Shown: in pieces, positions 21,585-33,884 of the stretch
How the letters are laid out: each line of letters starts with the position of its first letter
How positions within the stretch are numbered: the first letter of the stretch is position 1
Assembly: GCF_024586455.1 (NCBI RefSeq)
Contig: NC_065920.1
Coordinates: forward strand, 71,642,821 to 71,706,820
Reading direction: 5' to 3'
Origin: Bactrocera neohumeralis
Taxonomy: Eukaryota > Arthropoda > Insecta > Diptera > Tephritidae
Length of the DNA stretch: 64,000 nt
Notes under the pieces: generated by a model
What the model was told of the DNA's origin: nothing
Seen by the model: the letters and a program-made list of their open reading frames with translations, nothing else
The model's database searches: none
Program-made: the position numbers and the translations under genes

Positions 21585-22930
21585 GTTATTTTTTTTTCAA
21601 AATTGTTCAATCACCCAAAATTTGTTCACTAATTTTCAAAGTCATGAAAAATTGCTCAATAAAATGCAATAAATATTAGTTCATACGAAACTCTACACTA
21701 CTCCGTTATTAAATTAAAAATCTTGCAAACTTTTCATAATTTAAGCGAATTTCGATTATTTGAGTTCAAACTGACTTTAAAGTCAAGCTGTACAAATTAA
21801 GGCTATCAGTATGACTCTTCATATGCATATTAAATCCCAGCAATAACTTAGCATATGCGCACCAATCCCTTTATAAATTATTACAAAAATATATTATATT
21901 TATTACAATAATCAACATTGACTTGACTCATTCAACCGCTACCTTGAAAGCATCATACGCTTGAACGCCATGACAAGTGTTACTTATACGCCACGCCGCC
22001 ACCAATTTTGTTTAAGTAGAGCGTGGATTTATTTGTGCTCATAAGCGTACATAACACATATCCGCAGCGCGTATATACTCATAATTTGTGCGAACATGTG
22101 TGTGCGCGATAAAACTGTCTACATTTGTCTGAAGGGTAACATATGGGTTAAATTAAATTATGAAACCGACATTTACACGCATGAGTTATTACGCATTTAT
22201 GCAGATAAAGGTAGTTAGTATATATAAAATACGACACAAAATTCCTACACTCACACAATCGTTACTTTTTCTTAATGCGAAATGCTTGTTAAAATGTTCG
22301 CACACACAATTACTTAGCCGAAAATACTCATAAGTGCCCTTGTATACCCGTGTGTGCCGCTGCCTTTGTCGTTTGAATATTCATGACAGGCATATCAAAT
22401 TAGTTCTGACACCTCATGTTGCAAGTGCAAATGTTTTGTTAATAATCAAGTGGAAGTAAAGATTTTCAACAATGCAAAGATTTATACTCATTTGGTGCTA
22501 ATTTCGAATTAATGAGCTGTAGTGTACACAGTAGTAAGCAGTGTCTTAACTGTCAATGAGCTGCGCGTACTCAAGCGTGTCAACTAATAAAGTTAATAGA
22601 AGAAAGCTGGGAATAAAATTTAAGTTTATCAAGCACTTTGTAATACTTATGTTAAGTTTTAGATCATTCTTTTAGTTTCAGTTTCCCTCCAGTGGCATTT
22701 TCCAATTGTAAAGTAGTGTTTTTGAATATAATTATATTCTTGACTAACTAAAAAATTACCCTGTTTAGCAAAAATGTAAAGACTTTGATTTTTTAAGGCA
22801 AACATTTTTGACAATTGAGAAAATTGCAGTTTTTAGCAAAAATATAATGATTTTGTTTTTTTTTTAGGAAAAATTAAATGCCTCTACGAATTTGTAATGC
22901 TTTCAAAAATAATTACTCTAAGGCTTTGAT
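21585..22930. other. No gene recognised
   Basis: AT-rich intronic sequence without recognised genes or strong repeats. Confidence 0.35.
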
Positions 22931-22939
22931 ATTTTATAA

Positions 22940-23080
22940 ACGGTTGAACCTCCTTAACACCGACTTCTATTACTCGAACTCTCGAATTGGCAATTGAACT
23001 TTTGACCTCTATTTCTATTTTTCATACAAGTTTCCATCCATAACTCGAAATCTCTCTAACTCGATTTTTTTTTGTGGATT
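22940..23080. repeat. Possible pogo-like element end
   Basis: GGTTGAACCTCCTTAACACC followed by repeated ACTCGAA-type motifs (ATTACTCGAACTCTCGAA, TAACTCGAAATCTCTCTAAC) resembles the termini of pogo/Tigger-like MITEs. No opposite end was found. Confidence 0.3.
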
Positions 23081-23237
23081 ATGGTCTTTATATATGCAAG
23101 ATTTTCTACATAGAAATAAACTCGGCTAATATTCTTAGCACGCCGAGAGCAAATGCTCTCTTATATCGACAGTAATCTTTTTGTAACTTGGCCAACAACC
23201 TTTTTCCAACTTTGGTGCAAGTCTTTGATGTTAACTG

Positions 23238-23300
23238 AAAACTAACTAGTAACTAACTAGCAACTAACTAGTAACTAACTAACTAACAAGTAACTAATGG
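23238..23300. repeat. AACTAACTAG minisatellite
   Basis: About four units built from ACTAACTAGTAACTAACTAG, ending in CTAACTAACAAGTAACTAA. Confidence 0.8.
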
Positions 23301-23329
23301 ATATCCACAAGCAGTTTTTTTCAACCTCG

Positions 23330-23430
23330 GGCTTGCAAAAACTGAACAATGAACGATGTCTGGACCTTCCTACCTTAACTTCCTCCATACAACTTTAACA
23401 ATTAGCATCCGACAAGATTGGACAAATCTT
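23330..23430 (-). pseudogene. Non-LTR C-terminal zinc-finger fragment
   Basis: The minus strand reads ILSDANC, a stop in place of a residue, then SCMEEVKVGRSRH. It matches DDSCRNCMEENELESSQHF at 35080 and the copy at 59120: the C-x2-C…H zinc-binding end of RNase H-bearing non-LTR elements. Confidence 0.55.
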
Positions 23431-23995
23431 GGTAAACGACTATCTCTCCGACCTTTCTCACTTTCTATCTGCACGGAACTTAATACTCTCCCCCACTAAA
23501 ATCACAGCGACCATATTTACAAACTAGACGAAGGCGTACAGACTTGATCTCAATATTGCAGTTGATGGGTGTGAATTTGACAGTCTGTGCTCCTTCACTA
23601 CTCATATGACCGCGATTATCACCAAAGAGCCGCAACAAAATCCTCAAGTCGCTAGCCGGCAGTACACGGGAAAGGACAAAGAAACGTTGTTGCGAACTTA
23701 CAATGTAATCGGCTGTCTCCTATTGAACAACTGCATAGTGAGGCCCTAATACTCACAGTTAAGGAGCATAACGAACTCCTCCAATACATGTCCTGCGTGC
23801 AATGAGTCTTCGCATGGCATTGATCACCCTTTTGCATGACCCACCAACTCCACCCATCTGACACCCCTCTCCTTTACTCTGATCCCACGAAACAGCACGT
23901 TCCTTGATCCTTCCGTCCTTCATCGACGACTACTTGGCATCTTAACGGGGATTAGGCATCCCTTAAAACAACAAGATTGGACAAAGTCCAGTGAG
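23430..23995 (+). pseudogene. Jockey-like reverse transcriptase, 3' part
   Basis: Plus strand: VNDYLSDLSHFLSARNLILS, PTKITATIFTN, stop, TKAYRLDLNIAVDG, FDSLCSFTTHMTAII, then in another frame SLAGSTRE (family: LAGS-WG-DKETL), and NRLSPIEQLHSEALILTVKE with HNELLQYMSC. The order and motifs are those of the Jockey-clade RT C-terminus. A short in-frame loss lies between VDG and FDSL, with several stops. Confidence 0.75.
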
Positions 23996-24023
23996 AACTT
24001 CTACTATTGCAAAAAGATGAACC

Positions 24024-24428
24024 TTGCTGAGAATATGCAGTTCAGTGGATTTCCCGCGGTACACACTAAAGCTGAAAGGACTCTCAACCACAGGAGATGG
24101 TTACAGACCAGCACCTGTTAAGCTCACGCGAAATCCAGAGGTCCATTTTAAGGACTACGGAGTCCAATCTAGTTCAGAATGTGTCGTAATCGGGACGAGG
24201 TTGCCCTCTCTTGCTCGTTTTTACTGTTTTCAGCGATACCACTATGACCAGTTAACGAAAGAGCTTTATCTTGTTATAGTGAGGAAAAACACTCCTCATC
24301 TAGCTTTTAGCAAATCGTTAGTTCAAAGACAGTATGGCCGCTCTGTTGTCATGAATATTCACCTCTCTGCAGGAAACAGCATTTCAGAGCGATGTAATGC
24401 TTTCTTAACTGCCGTCACATTTTCTTGA
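24024..24428 (+). other. 134-residue open frame of unknown nature
   Basis: Open frame following the Jockey-like piece. I do not recognise it. No domain, signal peptide or membrane segment is apparent. It could be part of the retroelement's 3' sequence or chance. Confidence 0.25.
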
Positions 24429-24594
24429 AAAACACTACAGTTATTTGGTAGCTTAAAACTATGCTTGATATGGAGCTTCTCACATCCTAAAACTAGATTA
24501 TGTTCCAATATAAAACTTCCAGTATTTCCACTGAGCCTCGACTTTCAAGCTCAGTGAAAGTTCAGCCTCACTCTCATACCTTTCTTTGATAGGT

Positions 24595-24960
24595 TAGGGT
24601 AGCCTAGTATGCTACTCATCCACGCTAAAACCAACTTTGGCCCTTTACGTTACCAGATGGAATTCAGTTACGGGACCTGTGAGAAGTCTAGACAAAAACT
24701 TCAATTTCTCATACGATTTCGTCGATAACTAACAGAAAAAAAGATTTTGCATCTCAGTGATCTAAGTTCTCAGGGATGCCGTCAAAGTAGGAGAGAGTTT
24801 AAGAATATTCCATTTTGAACTCATGTCATGTAACCAGTCTACAGCGAGCTTCCAGTAATACACATGTCTGCTAAAGTATGAGTCTATGTATAGAAGGGCA
24901 TTCAGTGCCATTAATGGCATTGTTCATAGTTCAACACAGATGTATATGAGATCTACTCGT
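24595..24960 (-). repeat. Non-LTR 3'-end-like repeat
   Basis: Begins TAGGTTAGGGTAGCCTAGTA and continues ACCAACTTTGGCCCTTTACG, TTACCAGATGGAATTCAGTT, a diverged relative of the 3' ends at 1250, 19095 and 46440 (TTAGGTTAATCTGGTAGG, TTTGGTCCTTTGCG, CCAGATGGAGTTCAGTT). Confidence 0.55.
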
Positions 24961-25984
24961 TGGACAAGTTCAAACGTCTTAGCCAGTGTCGCTTTTCCGA
25001 GTGGCATCCACTAAACATATACGAGTACTTCACAAAACTTTATTGGCTTGATAGCTCATAGAGGCAAAGCACAACTTTTGCCGAGCACCAATAATTTGCT
25101 TTATTTGAAATCTCAAATCGTGTTTCAATAAATTCAATGCATACCACAAGCGTTGAATATTAAAAAAGTCACTCGCCACAAGTCTTCGCGCCACCACAGA
25201 CAAGATAAAAGGCTGCGCACACAACGTGGTCCACAGCAACTGCCCATTCAGATAAAGTACATACATACATATATGTAAGTGAACCTCTCTGCATACTTGA
25301 TTATGCACAGCAAACACATTTAACTCGTTCCACTATGGCTTTGCGCGAAAACTTAAAACTGCACGCATATTCGATTTTTGCACAATTCAAACTCGCCTCA
25401 TTTCCCCCGCTATTAAGCGGCGTAAACTTTTCACTTTGCCAGCAAAAGGCATAACTTTTCTTTGTGTGTGCGCATTAAATATTTTTTCACTTTTTTGCCA
25501 ATTTTTGTTAAACCAACATTGCTTTGACGTAATGAAGCTTCAGCAAGTCGATTAATAAAGAAACAACAACAACAAATCGCACGGTTACTGTGCGCTAAAG
25601 CTGATTACAACAGTGCTGCTTACATGCATGGCCAATATGCAGGCATGAATAGATGTGTGTGTGTGCATGTTTGTATGGTATATATGTGTATTGGTATGTG
25701 TGTATGGATAGTTTGCAGTTTATTTTTCATTTTTCGGTTTCTCGTTTCGCAAACAAATTTACAGTAAATCAATGTGCACGCACATGCAATGGCGCTGCTG
25801 AAAGCTCAGGCAACAGACGGCAATTGCTTGCTAAGTAAACAAATGCAACACATGCATATATGTAGATATGTATGTTTATTAGGGTTGAGGTTCTTCTCGA
25901 GATGATTTTTTATGCCTTATTTTAAGTTTGCCACGATGTTTGTAACACTCAGATGACGTTAACGGAGACCCTTTAAAATGTGTG
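24961..25984. other. No gene recognised
   Basis: Intronic sequence. TG-rich tract near 25655-25700. Confidence 0.35.
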
Positions 25985-26640
25985 TACATATAAATTATCA
26001 GCATAACGAGCTGAGTCGAAATCATCTAAAATCTAATTTCAGGTCAGAGATATCAATTTGAAATTATGTATACGTCCTTAACTCCCCAAGAAGATGCATA
26101 CTTGTCGGAACTGGCATTATCAAACAACTATAGCTTATAGCTGTCATACAAACTGAACGATCAGGAACCAAGCGCTTATATGAAAAACTTTTACATTTAT
26201 CAAGATATTTTCATCAAATTTTGCAAAACTTATTTCTTGAAGCAACGGTATAACCTCCTGATAAATTTCTTAGATCGGACTGCTATAACATATAGCTGCC
26301 ATACAAACTGGACTATAAAAATCAAATTATTCTATGGAAAACTCTTTATTTACCGAGATATCTTCACGAAATTCGGCATGAGTTATTATCCAAGGCTATA
26401 ATGCAGTTTTTGAAGATATTGATCAGATCGGATCACTATAGCATATAGCTGCCATACAAACTGAACGGAGCGAATTACGTGCTTGTATGGAAAACTTTTT
26501 CATTTGACGAGATATCTTCACCAAGTTTGACACCCATATTTTCGTGTATAAACGGTACAATATCTACAGAAATTGTTCAGATTGGATAACTATAGCATAT
26601 GGCTGCCATACAAACTGACCGACTTCTCTCTAAGTAGTAC
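25985..26640 (-). mobile_element. DINE-1/mini-me-like element, four modules
   Basis: Opposite orientation. The conserved block CAGCATAACGAGCTGAGTCG lies at 25998, then four modules each with ATAGCTGCCATACAAACTG at about 26135, 26290, 26444 and 26597, spaced 154 bp. Each also has ATGGAAAACTTTTT and GAGATATCTTCAC. The GTCY microsatellite is absent. Confidence 0.75.
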
Positions 26641-28032
26641 ATAGCATGGGATTTTTTAAATTTGACATTAAGCAAGCAAACCTACAACTTTAAAAATATG
26701 ATATTCTAATAGAAAATTTAGCGCTCTAGAGAAAAGTGTTTCATGATTTTTTCATAAAACAACTCCATTAAAAGTTATACGCAGTTTATTTGAGAATCTT
26801 TTCTTCAGGAACTATGCATTCATGCAGTACACCATGTCGTATAAGCAACATAGAAAAACGTTCTTAATGATTTTTTCCAAAAAAACACTCCTTTTCAGTC
26901 TGCGTATAACTTTATTAAAATTAAACATCAAATGCACGGAGACTCGGTTATTGGTTATTGAGTAGGTGAGCATTCGTCAGGTACACCATGTCGTATGAGT
27001 AACACAGAATTTATAAGGCACTTACATATATGAATGCTCAGTACATTTGATGGGTAATTTTAACTGCGTACAACTTTGAAAGGAGTGGTTTTATGAAAAA
27101 AATTATTAAGAACTTTTTTGAAGAACATTAAATTTTTTTATAATAATATTTCACTTATAAAGTTGTAGATTTATTAATTTTGGATAAAAAAAAGAATTGC
27201 AATAGATCAAGAAATCCCATGTAAAATACATTAGAAAATTACAAATTAACAGCTTCTTAGCTTAAGATAAATTTTATTTTCAAAAACAATAACTAAAATT
27301 TAGAAGTCTGCAAAAAAAAATTTAAATCGAAACGTACACCCATAATGTACATATGTGTATATATACCTGTATGTGCGTTTAATAGCGCGCGCGATTTCTG
27401 CAAACATTTGCATGCCGCACACAAACAGTCACACACATACTTGCTGCAAATACTTGGCTTTTGTTCCTGCGCTTGAATGCAGTGAAAAGTTTAAAATTTA
27501 TTGACGAATTGTGTAAATGCTTTTGTGGCTTCGCTCATTACGGCATTGCGTCGGCTGGCGCCATTATTAACGTTTGCTTGCGCTTTCACTTGATTTATTA
27601 CCGTAAACATAATGCAATTGAGCCACTCAAGTGTTATCGGTTGCATTCACATACATACATATGTTAACATGTGTGGCATTTTATCTTTAACTTCTTCATT
27701 CAAGCGTGATTGACTTGCCAATCTTATATCTCATTTCCTTACATTTATTTTAAACGGCAGTTGGTTGGCGCGCGATTAAAAATTTATTTTGCTGCGTGAA
27801 ATGCATAAGCCGTAATTATGTAAGCTTTTTGCTCATTAAAATTTCCTTCATGCTATAAAAAATTATTGTTAATATATAAAAGCAAGTAATTAACTTTAAA
27901 AAAATATTCTTTACTCAGCTAACTATATGATATATCTATATATATACATATATATATTGTATAAATAATAAATTATCTGAAACTTTAATAATCTATATAT
28001 ATAAACAAATAGTTGTCTAAAAAATTAATTTT
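26641..28032. other. No gene recognised; inverted sequences near 26740-27130
   Basis: AT-rich sequence. The two halves 26800-26960 and 26965-27130 contain related inverted motifs (GTACACCATGTCGTAT twice, TAAAACAACTCC against GGAGTGGTTTTA), so this may be a foldback element. No coding signal. Confidence 0.35.
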
Positions 28033-28039
28033 TACTCAC

Positions 28040-28184
28040 CTATCTATAAGATAAATCGATAAATTTTGCATCACACAAAATAGACCCACACAGAAGTCGG
28101 CTAGAGCTAAGTTTGCTAGGAAGAAATTCGTTATTGAGCGCAAGCGCCGCGATAATGTTACAACCAGTATCACAAGTAAGTTTC
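28040..28184 (-). CDS. TrissinR: Trissin receptor, exon with end of TM1 and TM2
   Basis: A 145-bp exon between an acceptor (TTTATTTACAG before 28184) and a donor (GTGAGT from 28039). Read on the minus strand it adds two bases that complete the Gly codon of the 50685 exon, then 47 codons, then two bases of a Ser codon. It encodes the end of TM1 (NLLVILVVTL), the basic first loop (SRRLRSITN), and TM2 with the class A signature NFFLANLALADFCVG, where LALAD holds the conserved Asp 2.50. It ends at NLSIYLID. No stop or frameshift is present and both splice phases fit, so the gene looks functional. The window's own ORF set missed it because it is too short. Confidence 0.88.
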
Positions 28185-28263
28185 CTGTAAATAAAAGGAA
28201 AATGAAGTTTTAATGTAAGCTTTTGGTTAAATTATATAGACATAAAATTTTTTGTTAATATAG

Positions 28264-28362
28264 GTTAGGTTAGTCTGGCAGGCCAATGAGTCACGCGTAG
28301 ACTAGTTTTGGTACTTTGCCATATTCACTATCGAGACCTCTTCCAGTGAATCATATCTTTTT
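28264..28362 (-). mobile_element. 99-bp non-LTR 3' end with 9-bp target duplication
   Basis: The insert starts GTTAGGTTAGTCTGGCAGGC and contains only 3' UTR of the family seen at 1250. TTAATATAG at 28255-28263 is repeated at 28363-28371. An extreme 5' truncation located 80 bp upstream of the TM1/TM2 exon's acceptor. Confidence 0.75.
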
Positions 28363-28374
28363 TTAATATAGTAT

Positions 28375-29398
28375 GTATAAAAGGGAAAAATAATTTCATT
28401 TGCGAACTAGTACAGAAAAGTTCAGTTTTTGTACAAATCTTGCTTATTTATAACACAATGATGTACGAGTGTGTAAATCATTATTCATCTCACCAAAATT
28501 TTATATATCAATGTGCTCATCTGTTCATAAAAACTAAAATTAGCGCTTGCATCTGTGATTTCAGCATATTCTCTGCAAAATAGATTATATGTGTATTTGA
28601 TTTAACTGCCCTTTCGAAATGATTCTATGTTTTAAGGAACATGACAATTAGGTATTAAGCATACTGAAGCTAATCATATTATTAAAATGTTGTATTTTTG
28701 AATCAAATTTGTATAACCCCAGTTTTTAGGTTTTCGACTCATTTTAATCAAGAGAAGAAAGATGTATAGCCCCATTTCTTATAACAGCAAATATTTGTTA
28801 TATAACTTTCAATTATACACCTCTAGGTTACGAACATAGTAGCTAAAGTTCGAAGGTTCATAAAGAACTGAACGTACACATATTTGGCTACAGAAATTGT
28901 TCAGATCGGATCACTACCATTTAGCTAGCCTAACTAACTAATTATTGATTATTACAAATTCTAAATTATTTCATTTACATTTCTTTCCAAAAAGGTATAT
29001 GTCTCCGCTAAATAAATCATTTAGTTAAGTTCAAAACCCAAAGTGAAGTTTATGCTTGAAATTAGTTCATTCCACAAACTGCTTTATAGATTTGTAAATG
29101 GCTTAAATTGTAATTCCAATTTCAATAGATTAATTCCTTTTTTTTAGAAGGAAGGAACATTCAAAATCATAACATCGTTTATATTAGTGCAAGGTCTAAT
29201 GAAAATTAATCCATAATTTTCACAACAAATTGATGATCTATCGTATGATTCGAAAAATTCACGGTTTCATCCGACAAATTGTTGCCATTTTGAAGATAAT
29301 TTAATTTCAAATGTCACTTTCATAGAAACTCTCATTCTTGTTGGTAGTCTATTTTTACAAATTTTCCTTCAAGCGAATTTTCCAAGAGCAACATTATT
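28375..29398. other. No gene recognised
   Basis: AT-rich intron. A DINE-1 module scrap (GAAATTGTTCAGATCGGATC) lies at about 28896. Confidence 0.35.
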
Positions 29399-29585
29399 CA
29401 CCACAGACAGAAACAGGTACTATTGATCTGTTGTCAGCACTGGACAATGCGGTTAGAATCTTAGAACCATAGATAAGAACGTGTGAATTTGTTGTTGTCA
29501 ATACCGGGCGGTTTGAACCTTAGTACCAAAGACAGAAATGGGTACCATTCATTTGTCGTCAGCACTGAACTATAAAGTTAGAACG
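29399..29585 (+). repeat. Three diverged ~60-bp tandem units
   Basis: The units begin ACCACAGACAGAAACAGG (29400), ACCATAGATAAGAACGTG (29467) and ACCAAAGACAGAAATGGG (29524). Each continues with GTTGTCAGCACTGGACAA-like sequence and ends GTTAGAA-like. Confidence 0.55.
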
Positions 29586-30054
29586 TGCCAATTAAACTGT
29601 CTGCTAGGTATGCTTGGCCTGACAATGTTTTGATATATTAACATAACTCCACTTCTATTGACCAACGTTGGCCGTTTCAGGGCGATTGTTTCATTTAGAC
29701 GGTCCAAATATTGATAGTACAGCGCCGAACTCCAATCGCACGGCATAACAAAAACCAGCCGGTCCATAAAACCAGCCTTCGCTTGACGTTGCCTAAGTGC
29801 CCTATCACCACGTAACCATCCGCTTCAGAAAAAGATATATTTTATTGCGATTTGTAAATTTAAGTTTGTTTTATGAGATCCTGGTTTTCAATAAATCCCT
29901 TTTGATATTCGCTGTAGTGGCAATAACGCATATTTTGCTTATTGACGAAGCCATCAGCCTCAAGAGAAGAATCAGCCTCATCGCTGAAGATCCGGATCAT
30001 TTTCGAGTTGTTGCTTAGTCCAATTTCCGAACATATGACAACTGTGGGGGTCAA
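29570..30054 (-). pseudogene. Tc1/mariner transposase fragments
   Basis: Minus strand from 30054: IRIFSDEADSSLEADGFVNK, QNMRYCH…FIENQ (first catalytic Asp in the DEA motif), then after about 90 bp SSALYYQYLDRLNETIALKR, PTLVNRSGVMLIYQN and VRPS, where the second catalytic region (HQDNARPH in relatives) is degenerate and the Asp is lost. Related to the fragment at 62085. Confidence 0.65.
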
Positions 30055-33000
30055 GTGGTTTTAGTTCTAACGTCGATTTGATTTTGTAAGAATGTATGCC
30101 AAGACCTTTTCATAAAATTCGCCACAAAGACGTCACAGAAGCAAACAATTTACTAGTTACAACTAACGCTGTAACTCTGTATTAAATTCAGAAGCAATTC
30201 CAAGGGCATAAACACGTTACAAAGCAACTTGAAATTCCTCGTATTCCTGGTACTTAACTCTTTTGCTTTTAAAATTTATTGATACTTCGAGGAACTCCCT
30301 ATGGCTCCCACTTAGCCTTAAGCTTTCTCACTTCTAACAATTTCTTGTTATTAAAGTAAGAAGTGCTTGTACGTGCCTTTACATCGATTAGTAACAGCTT
30401 CATGTTTTTAACATAACATTAACATGCTGCTTGGCACGCCATAACTCTATTGCTTTTAACAGCGAACCGCAAATAAAAGCAAGATATACATACGGTGGCA
30501 GCGATTCGCCACTTTTCTGTTATATATATATCTTTTCTTTTTTACTAACTTGTATGTGAACACCTCATTACTGTGGTATATAGTAATCCCTTTCCACAAA
30601 TCTGTTAAAATGTGTTCAAAATATTTCACACAAAATTTCTGTGTAATCAAAAAATCATTTGTTGACTTTCAAAAAAACTCTTTGGGTATTAGCAACAAAC
30701 GAAAAGGCTTAAGCGACACGAAAAATAAATGCTGACGGAAGAAGAGCGCACGTGCGCCTAAATCCAGGAGGAACACCACCGAGCTTAGTAAAGACAGTAA
30801 ACAATTCGAAAGAGTTGACAATCCAAGCGGAAAACAGCAAAAAAGGCGACTAAAAATAAAGTGAAATATAATTAGGAATTCTTTTAAAATTTTTCGCTAT
30901 TACATAATTACAATTGCAATGAATATGACCAAGCGCCGGCACTGCAGCATATTTAAGTACGCAACTACTGACATTTCCTTTCTTAAAAGAAGGAGAAGGC
31001 ACGGATTCATTGAAATTTGGTCGCAATGCAACCATTGCAGCCACAATCAGAAAGAAAATGCACCAACTCACACAAACCAAATATAACTGTAACTACTAAA
31101 TATACATATACATATAAGTATATGTGTCTGTATGGCGGCGAGCAGGTATAAACATTTAATGACAAAAGTTTTTCAATTAAATTTTATTAACCATCTTAGT
31201 CTCGGTGAGTCGGAAAGTTTTTCACTTGTCGCCGCTTTCATTGTCGTAACCTTGGCTTTGACTTGACTGCGTGGCTCTCTTGTGGCTCACTTAAAAAACT
31301 CTTGAGAAATTATAAACTTATTCTTGTCACAAAAGCAAATTATTTACAATGCAAGGAAAACAAGTTGAATAAATGCATAAATAATATTCACGACGACTAA
31401 TTACGGGCAAACAACTGCGAGTAGAGCAAGGAGTAGCAATTGTTATGCGAATTTTGTGAAAAGTTATGTGCACTGAAGGCGCTCAAGTGTAGACTTTTGT
31501 GCCTCTCTTTTCAAGTGGTTGCATTTTTGGCATTGAGTATAGTTTGCGAGTTAATGCAACCAGCCAATTTATGAGTTTGAACTTTTTTTCAATAATGATA
31601 CAGTTTTATAAGAAAATTATGATCTCTACAATCCACTCAGAATGAAAAGTCGGATGAGCGAACACGGTTTCGCACTCTCTCAAAGTTACATATTCGGTGT
31701 TGTAAAAGAAAACGCTGAGAAAAGTCAATTGATGAGAGTAATATGGCTTGATACTTAGACTTTTAGACAGGTCTATGCTGTTAATCCTTGACTTAACCAA
31801 ACTCTTTGGCAGTGTGAATCACAGCAAGTAGCCCTCAAAATCTTAAATCATTCCGTAAGTAGGTATCTTTTTCTCACTATTTCAAACTTATATATCTAGC
31901 TTGGAACATAAGAGTCCGTCCCTTACTAAATCGACACAGAACTTTTCCCCATACTAGATAACAACAAACTAACAAAGAAGCAAATGAATATGAGATTGGA
32001 CTCAACGGACGGACCATTTCAGATGTAGATGCGGCCGACATTTGAAGGGTTAAGAGATAAATACTAAAGAATGTTCCTTCCCATTAAATTTGAAGTTTCT
32101 ATGTTTTTTCTTTAAAAATGAGTTATTAGCTCTACCTTCCATTAGGTCTATCAACTAACTTTACTGAAGCTGCGGAAAAAGATGATCATATGTCACCTGG
32201 TCTACGAAAAGGGAGCTAACGTGCGAAAACTAGTTTTCTGGGAAACAGCTGTTAAAAATAAACAACATCCGAATCAACTAAAAAAAATTGATTTTTTTGA
32301 CACCTGAAGCTTTCCGTAAAGATGTCACATATGATAAATAGGTAACCCTGATGTGCTCCAACATGCTTCATATCTTCAACTTAAAATTATTAAGATACCG
32401 CCATTAAATTATCTTAACGGCAATCAATCACTCAGGCTGCCTGCAATGCATCACTCAGCTAACAGTCGATGCAAAAAATCTTCACTTTTTATATCTTGTT
32501 TCATTTTATTTTTTTCAGAGAGGGTCAGAGCTTGGACACCCAAAGCCAGTATACTCACATGTTAAATGAAGGTCATAAAGCACAAATTAATTCGTTAGCC
32601 TGTGTAAAAACAACAACAACAAGCTGAGCAAAGCACTGAGTTGCCAGTTTAGTCACGCCTGCCTACTCTAACTGATTTATAACAGCAACGCCGGCATAGA
32701 AAAAAGACCCTTTCGTACGCACAGCCATATATTTTAGCTGCACCAAAATTTTCAAAAAAAAAGAAAACTGAAAGTTGTTTGAAATTTTTTCGTCAATTTA
32801 GCAATAACTAACAGGACCGACCAGCCAATATGGACCCACGAGACTTGCCGGCAGTTTTGTGACACTTTTCATGTTCCAAGCCTTTTTTTTATTTCTTTTC
32901 TTTACAATTTTCTTTTTTGTGCCGGCTTCACTTTCTAACTTTCGAAAATATTGTTGCAATTTCATTTTTTGTTATTGTTGTCTACACGTACTCTCCAGGG

Positions 33001-33480
33001 CTGCCATGTGCTGGTATTGGCTGACTTTTTAAAGCCGGCAACATAAGCTGACTTTACGTTGGCCGCTGCTGTCAGACGAATTTATGGCATTCAGCAGAAA
33101 TGTTGCCCCAAAAGCTCTGCGTAAATACTTTGACAAACAAATTTTTTCATCCAACACACTGCCGCAACGCTTGTTGCTATTGTTGCTGTGGCGTCGTTTA
33201 TTGCCTGCAAAATTGTATAGTTCGGAGCGATTTGAAGCCATCTTCAGACCCTGTCAGCCAACGCTTCGGTGCTTGGTAAAATGATGCACGACACAATGGC
33301 GCAGCAGGAGCAGCCAGTTGGCTGCAAGTTAAGTACATCACAACAACAACAACTAGCAAGTATGCTTATAGGAGTATACTTGCGAAGCATGTGCTAGAAA
33401 AACTGCAACAATTTGCATAAATTGACTCTGTCTTTAGTGGCGTTCTTTCACTTCATTTTCTATCGCTTCAATTTGCATCC
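30055..33480. other. No gene recognised (3.4 kb)
   Basis: AT-rich intron. The 76-residue minus frame at 30850-31080 looks like a signal peptide followed by several Cys, but it starts with TTG and is preceded by a TAG, so it is not called a gene. 32880-33300 is richer in mixed sequence but has no conserved exon. Confidence 0.4.
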
Positions 33481-33489
33481 TCCGGACTG

Positions 33490-33511
33490 CTCTCTCTCTC
33501 TCTCTCTCTCT
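33490..33511. repeat. CT microsatellite
   Basis: Eleven CT units. Confidence 0.85.
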
Positions 33512-33884
33512 TAACAGCTCACTGGCACACATTTACGTTCAATGGCTCACTATTTCTGGGAAGCCAACAGTGGCTAGCAAATTACATAATGCCATTGTGG
33601 GTAATGGCAAGTTGTGAAGGGAGGGAGGAGCAAAATCACAACTCTATTGACTGTTGGACTACGGTCGGTTAGCAATTTTACGGTGATTTTCAGTTTAGCT
33701 AAAAATAAAAATTGCAAATTGTCTTGAGTAAATTTATGCGACTCGTCTGCGCTGACTTGAGGCATGAATGCACATACCTACGTATATACATTTATAATAT
33801 TTTATTGTGGGGAAAAAGATACTATTGAAAAGGAATATTTTGTATTTTAAAGTAGATATTTCCGCTCTTTAGAGGCTTTACGGA

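Larger units (their letters stand above)
12902..28039 (-). other. Intron between TM2 and TM3 exons (15.1 kb)
   Basis: Bounded by GTGAGT (28039) and TTCTCATTTAG (12902). It splits a Ser codon after its second base. Contents are transposon relics (14.4-17 kb cluster, 18.1-18.7 kb mariner derivative, 19.0-20.5 kb split MITE, 23.3-24.0 kb Jockey-like piece, 26.0-26.6 kb DINE-1) and AT-rich sequence without recognised genes. Confidence 0.8.

Noticed and set aside
24024..24428. 134-residue frame as a host gene
   Set aside because: No recognisable family, no exon signals, and it follows directly on a Jockey-like pseudogene.
26740..27130. Foldback element around the two GTACACCATGTCGTAT sites
   Set aside because: These two sites are direct, and the inverted parts are short, so the evidence is too thin for a separate element call.
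30850..31080. Possible secreted Cys-containing peptide gene on the minus strand
   Set aside because: The frame opens with TTG, not ATG, and a TAG lies just upstream. The first in-frame ATG leaves only a partial hydrophobic segment.
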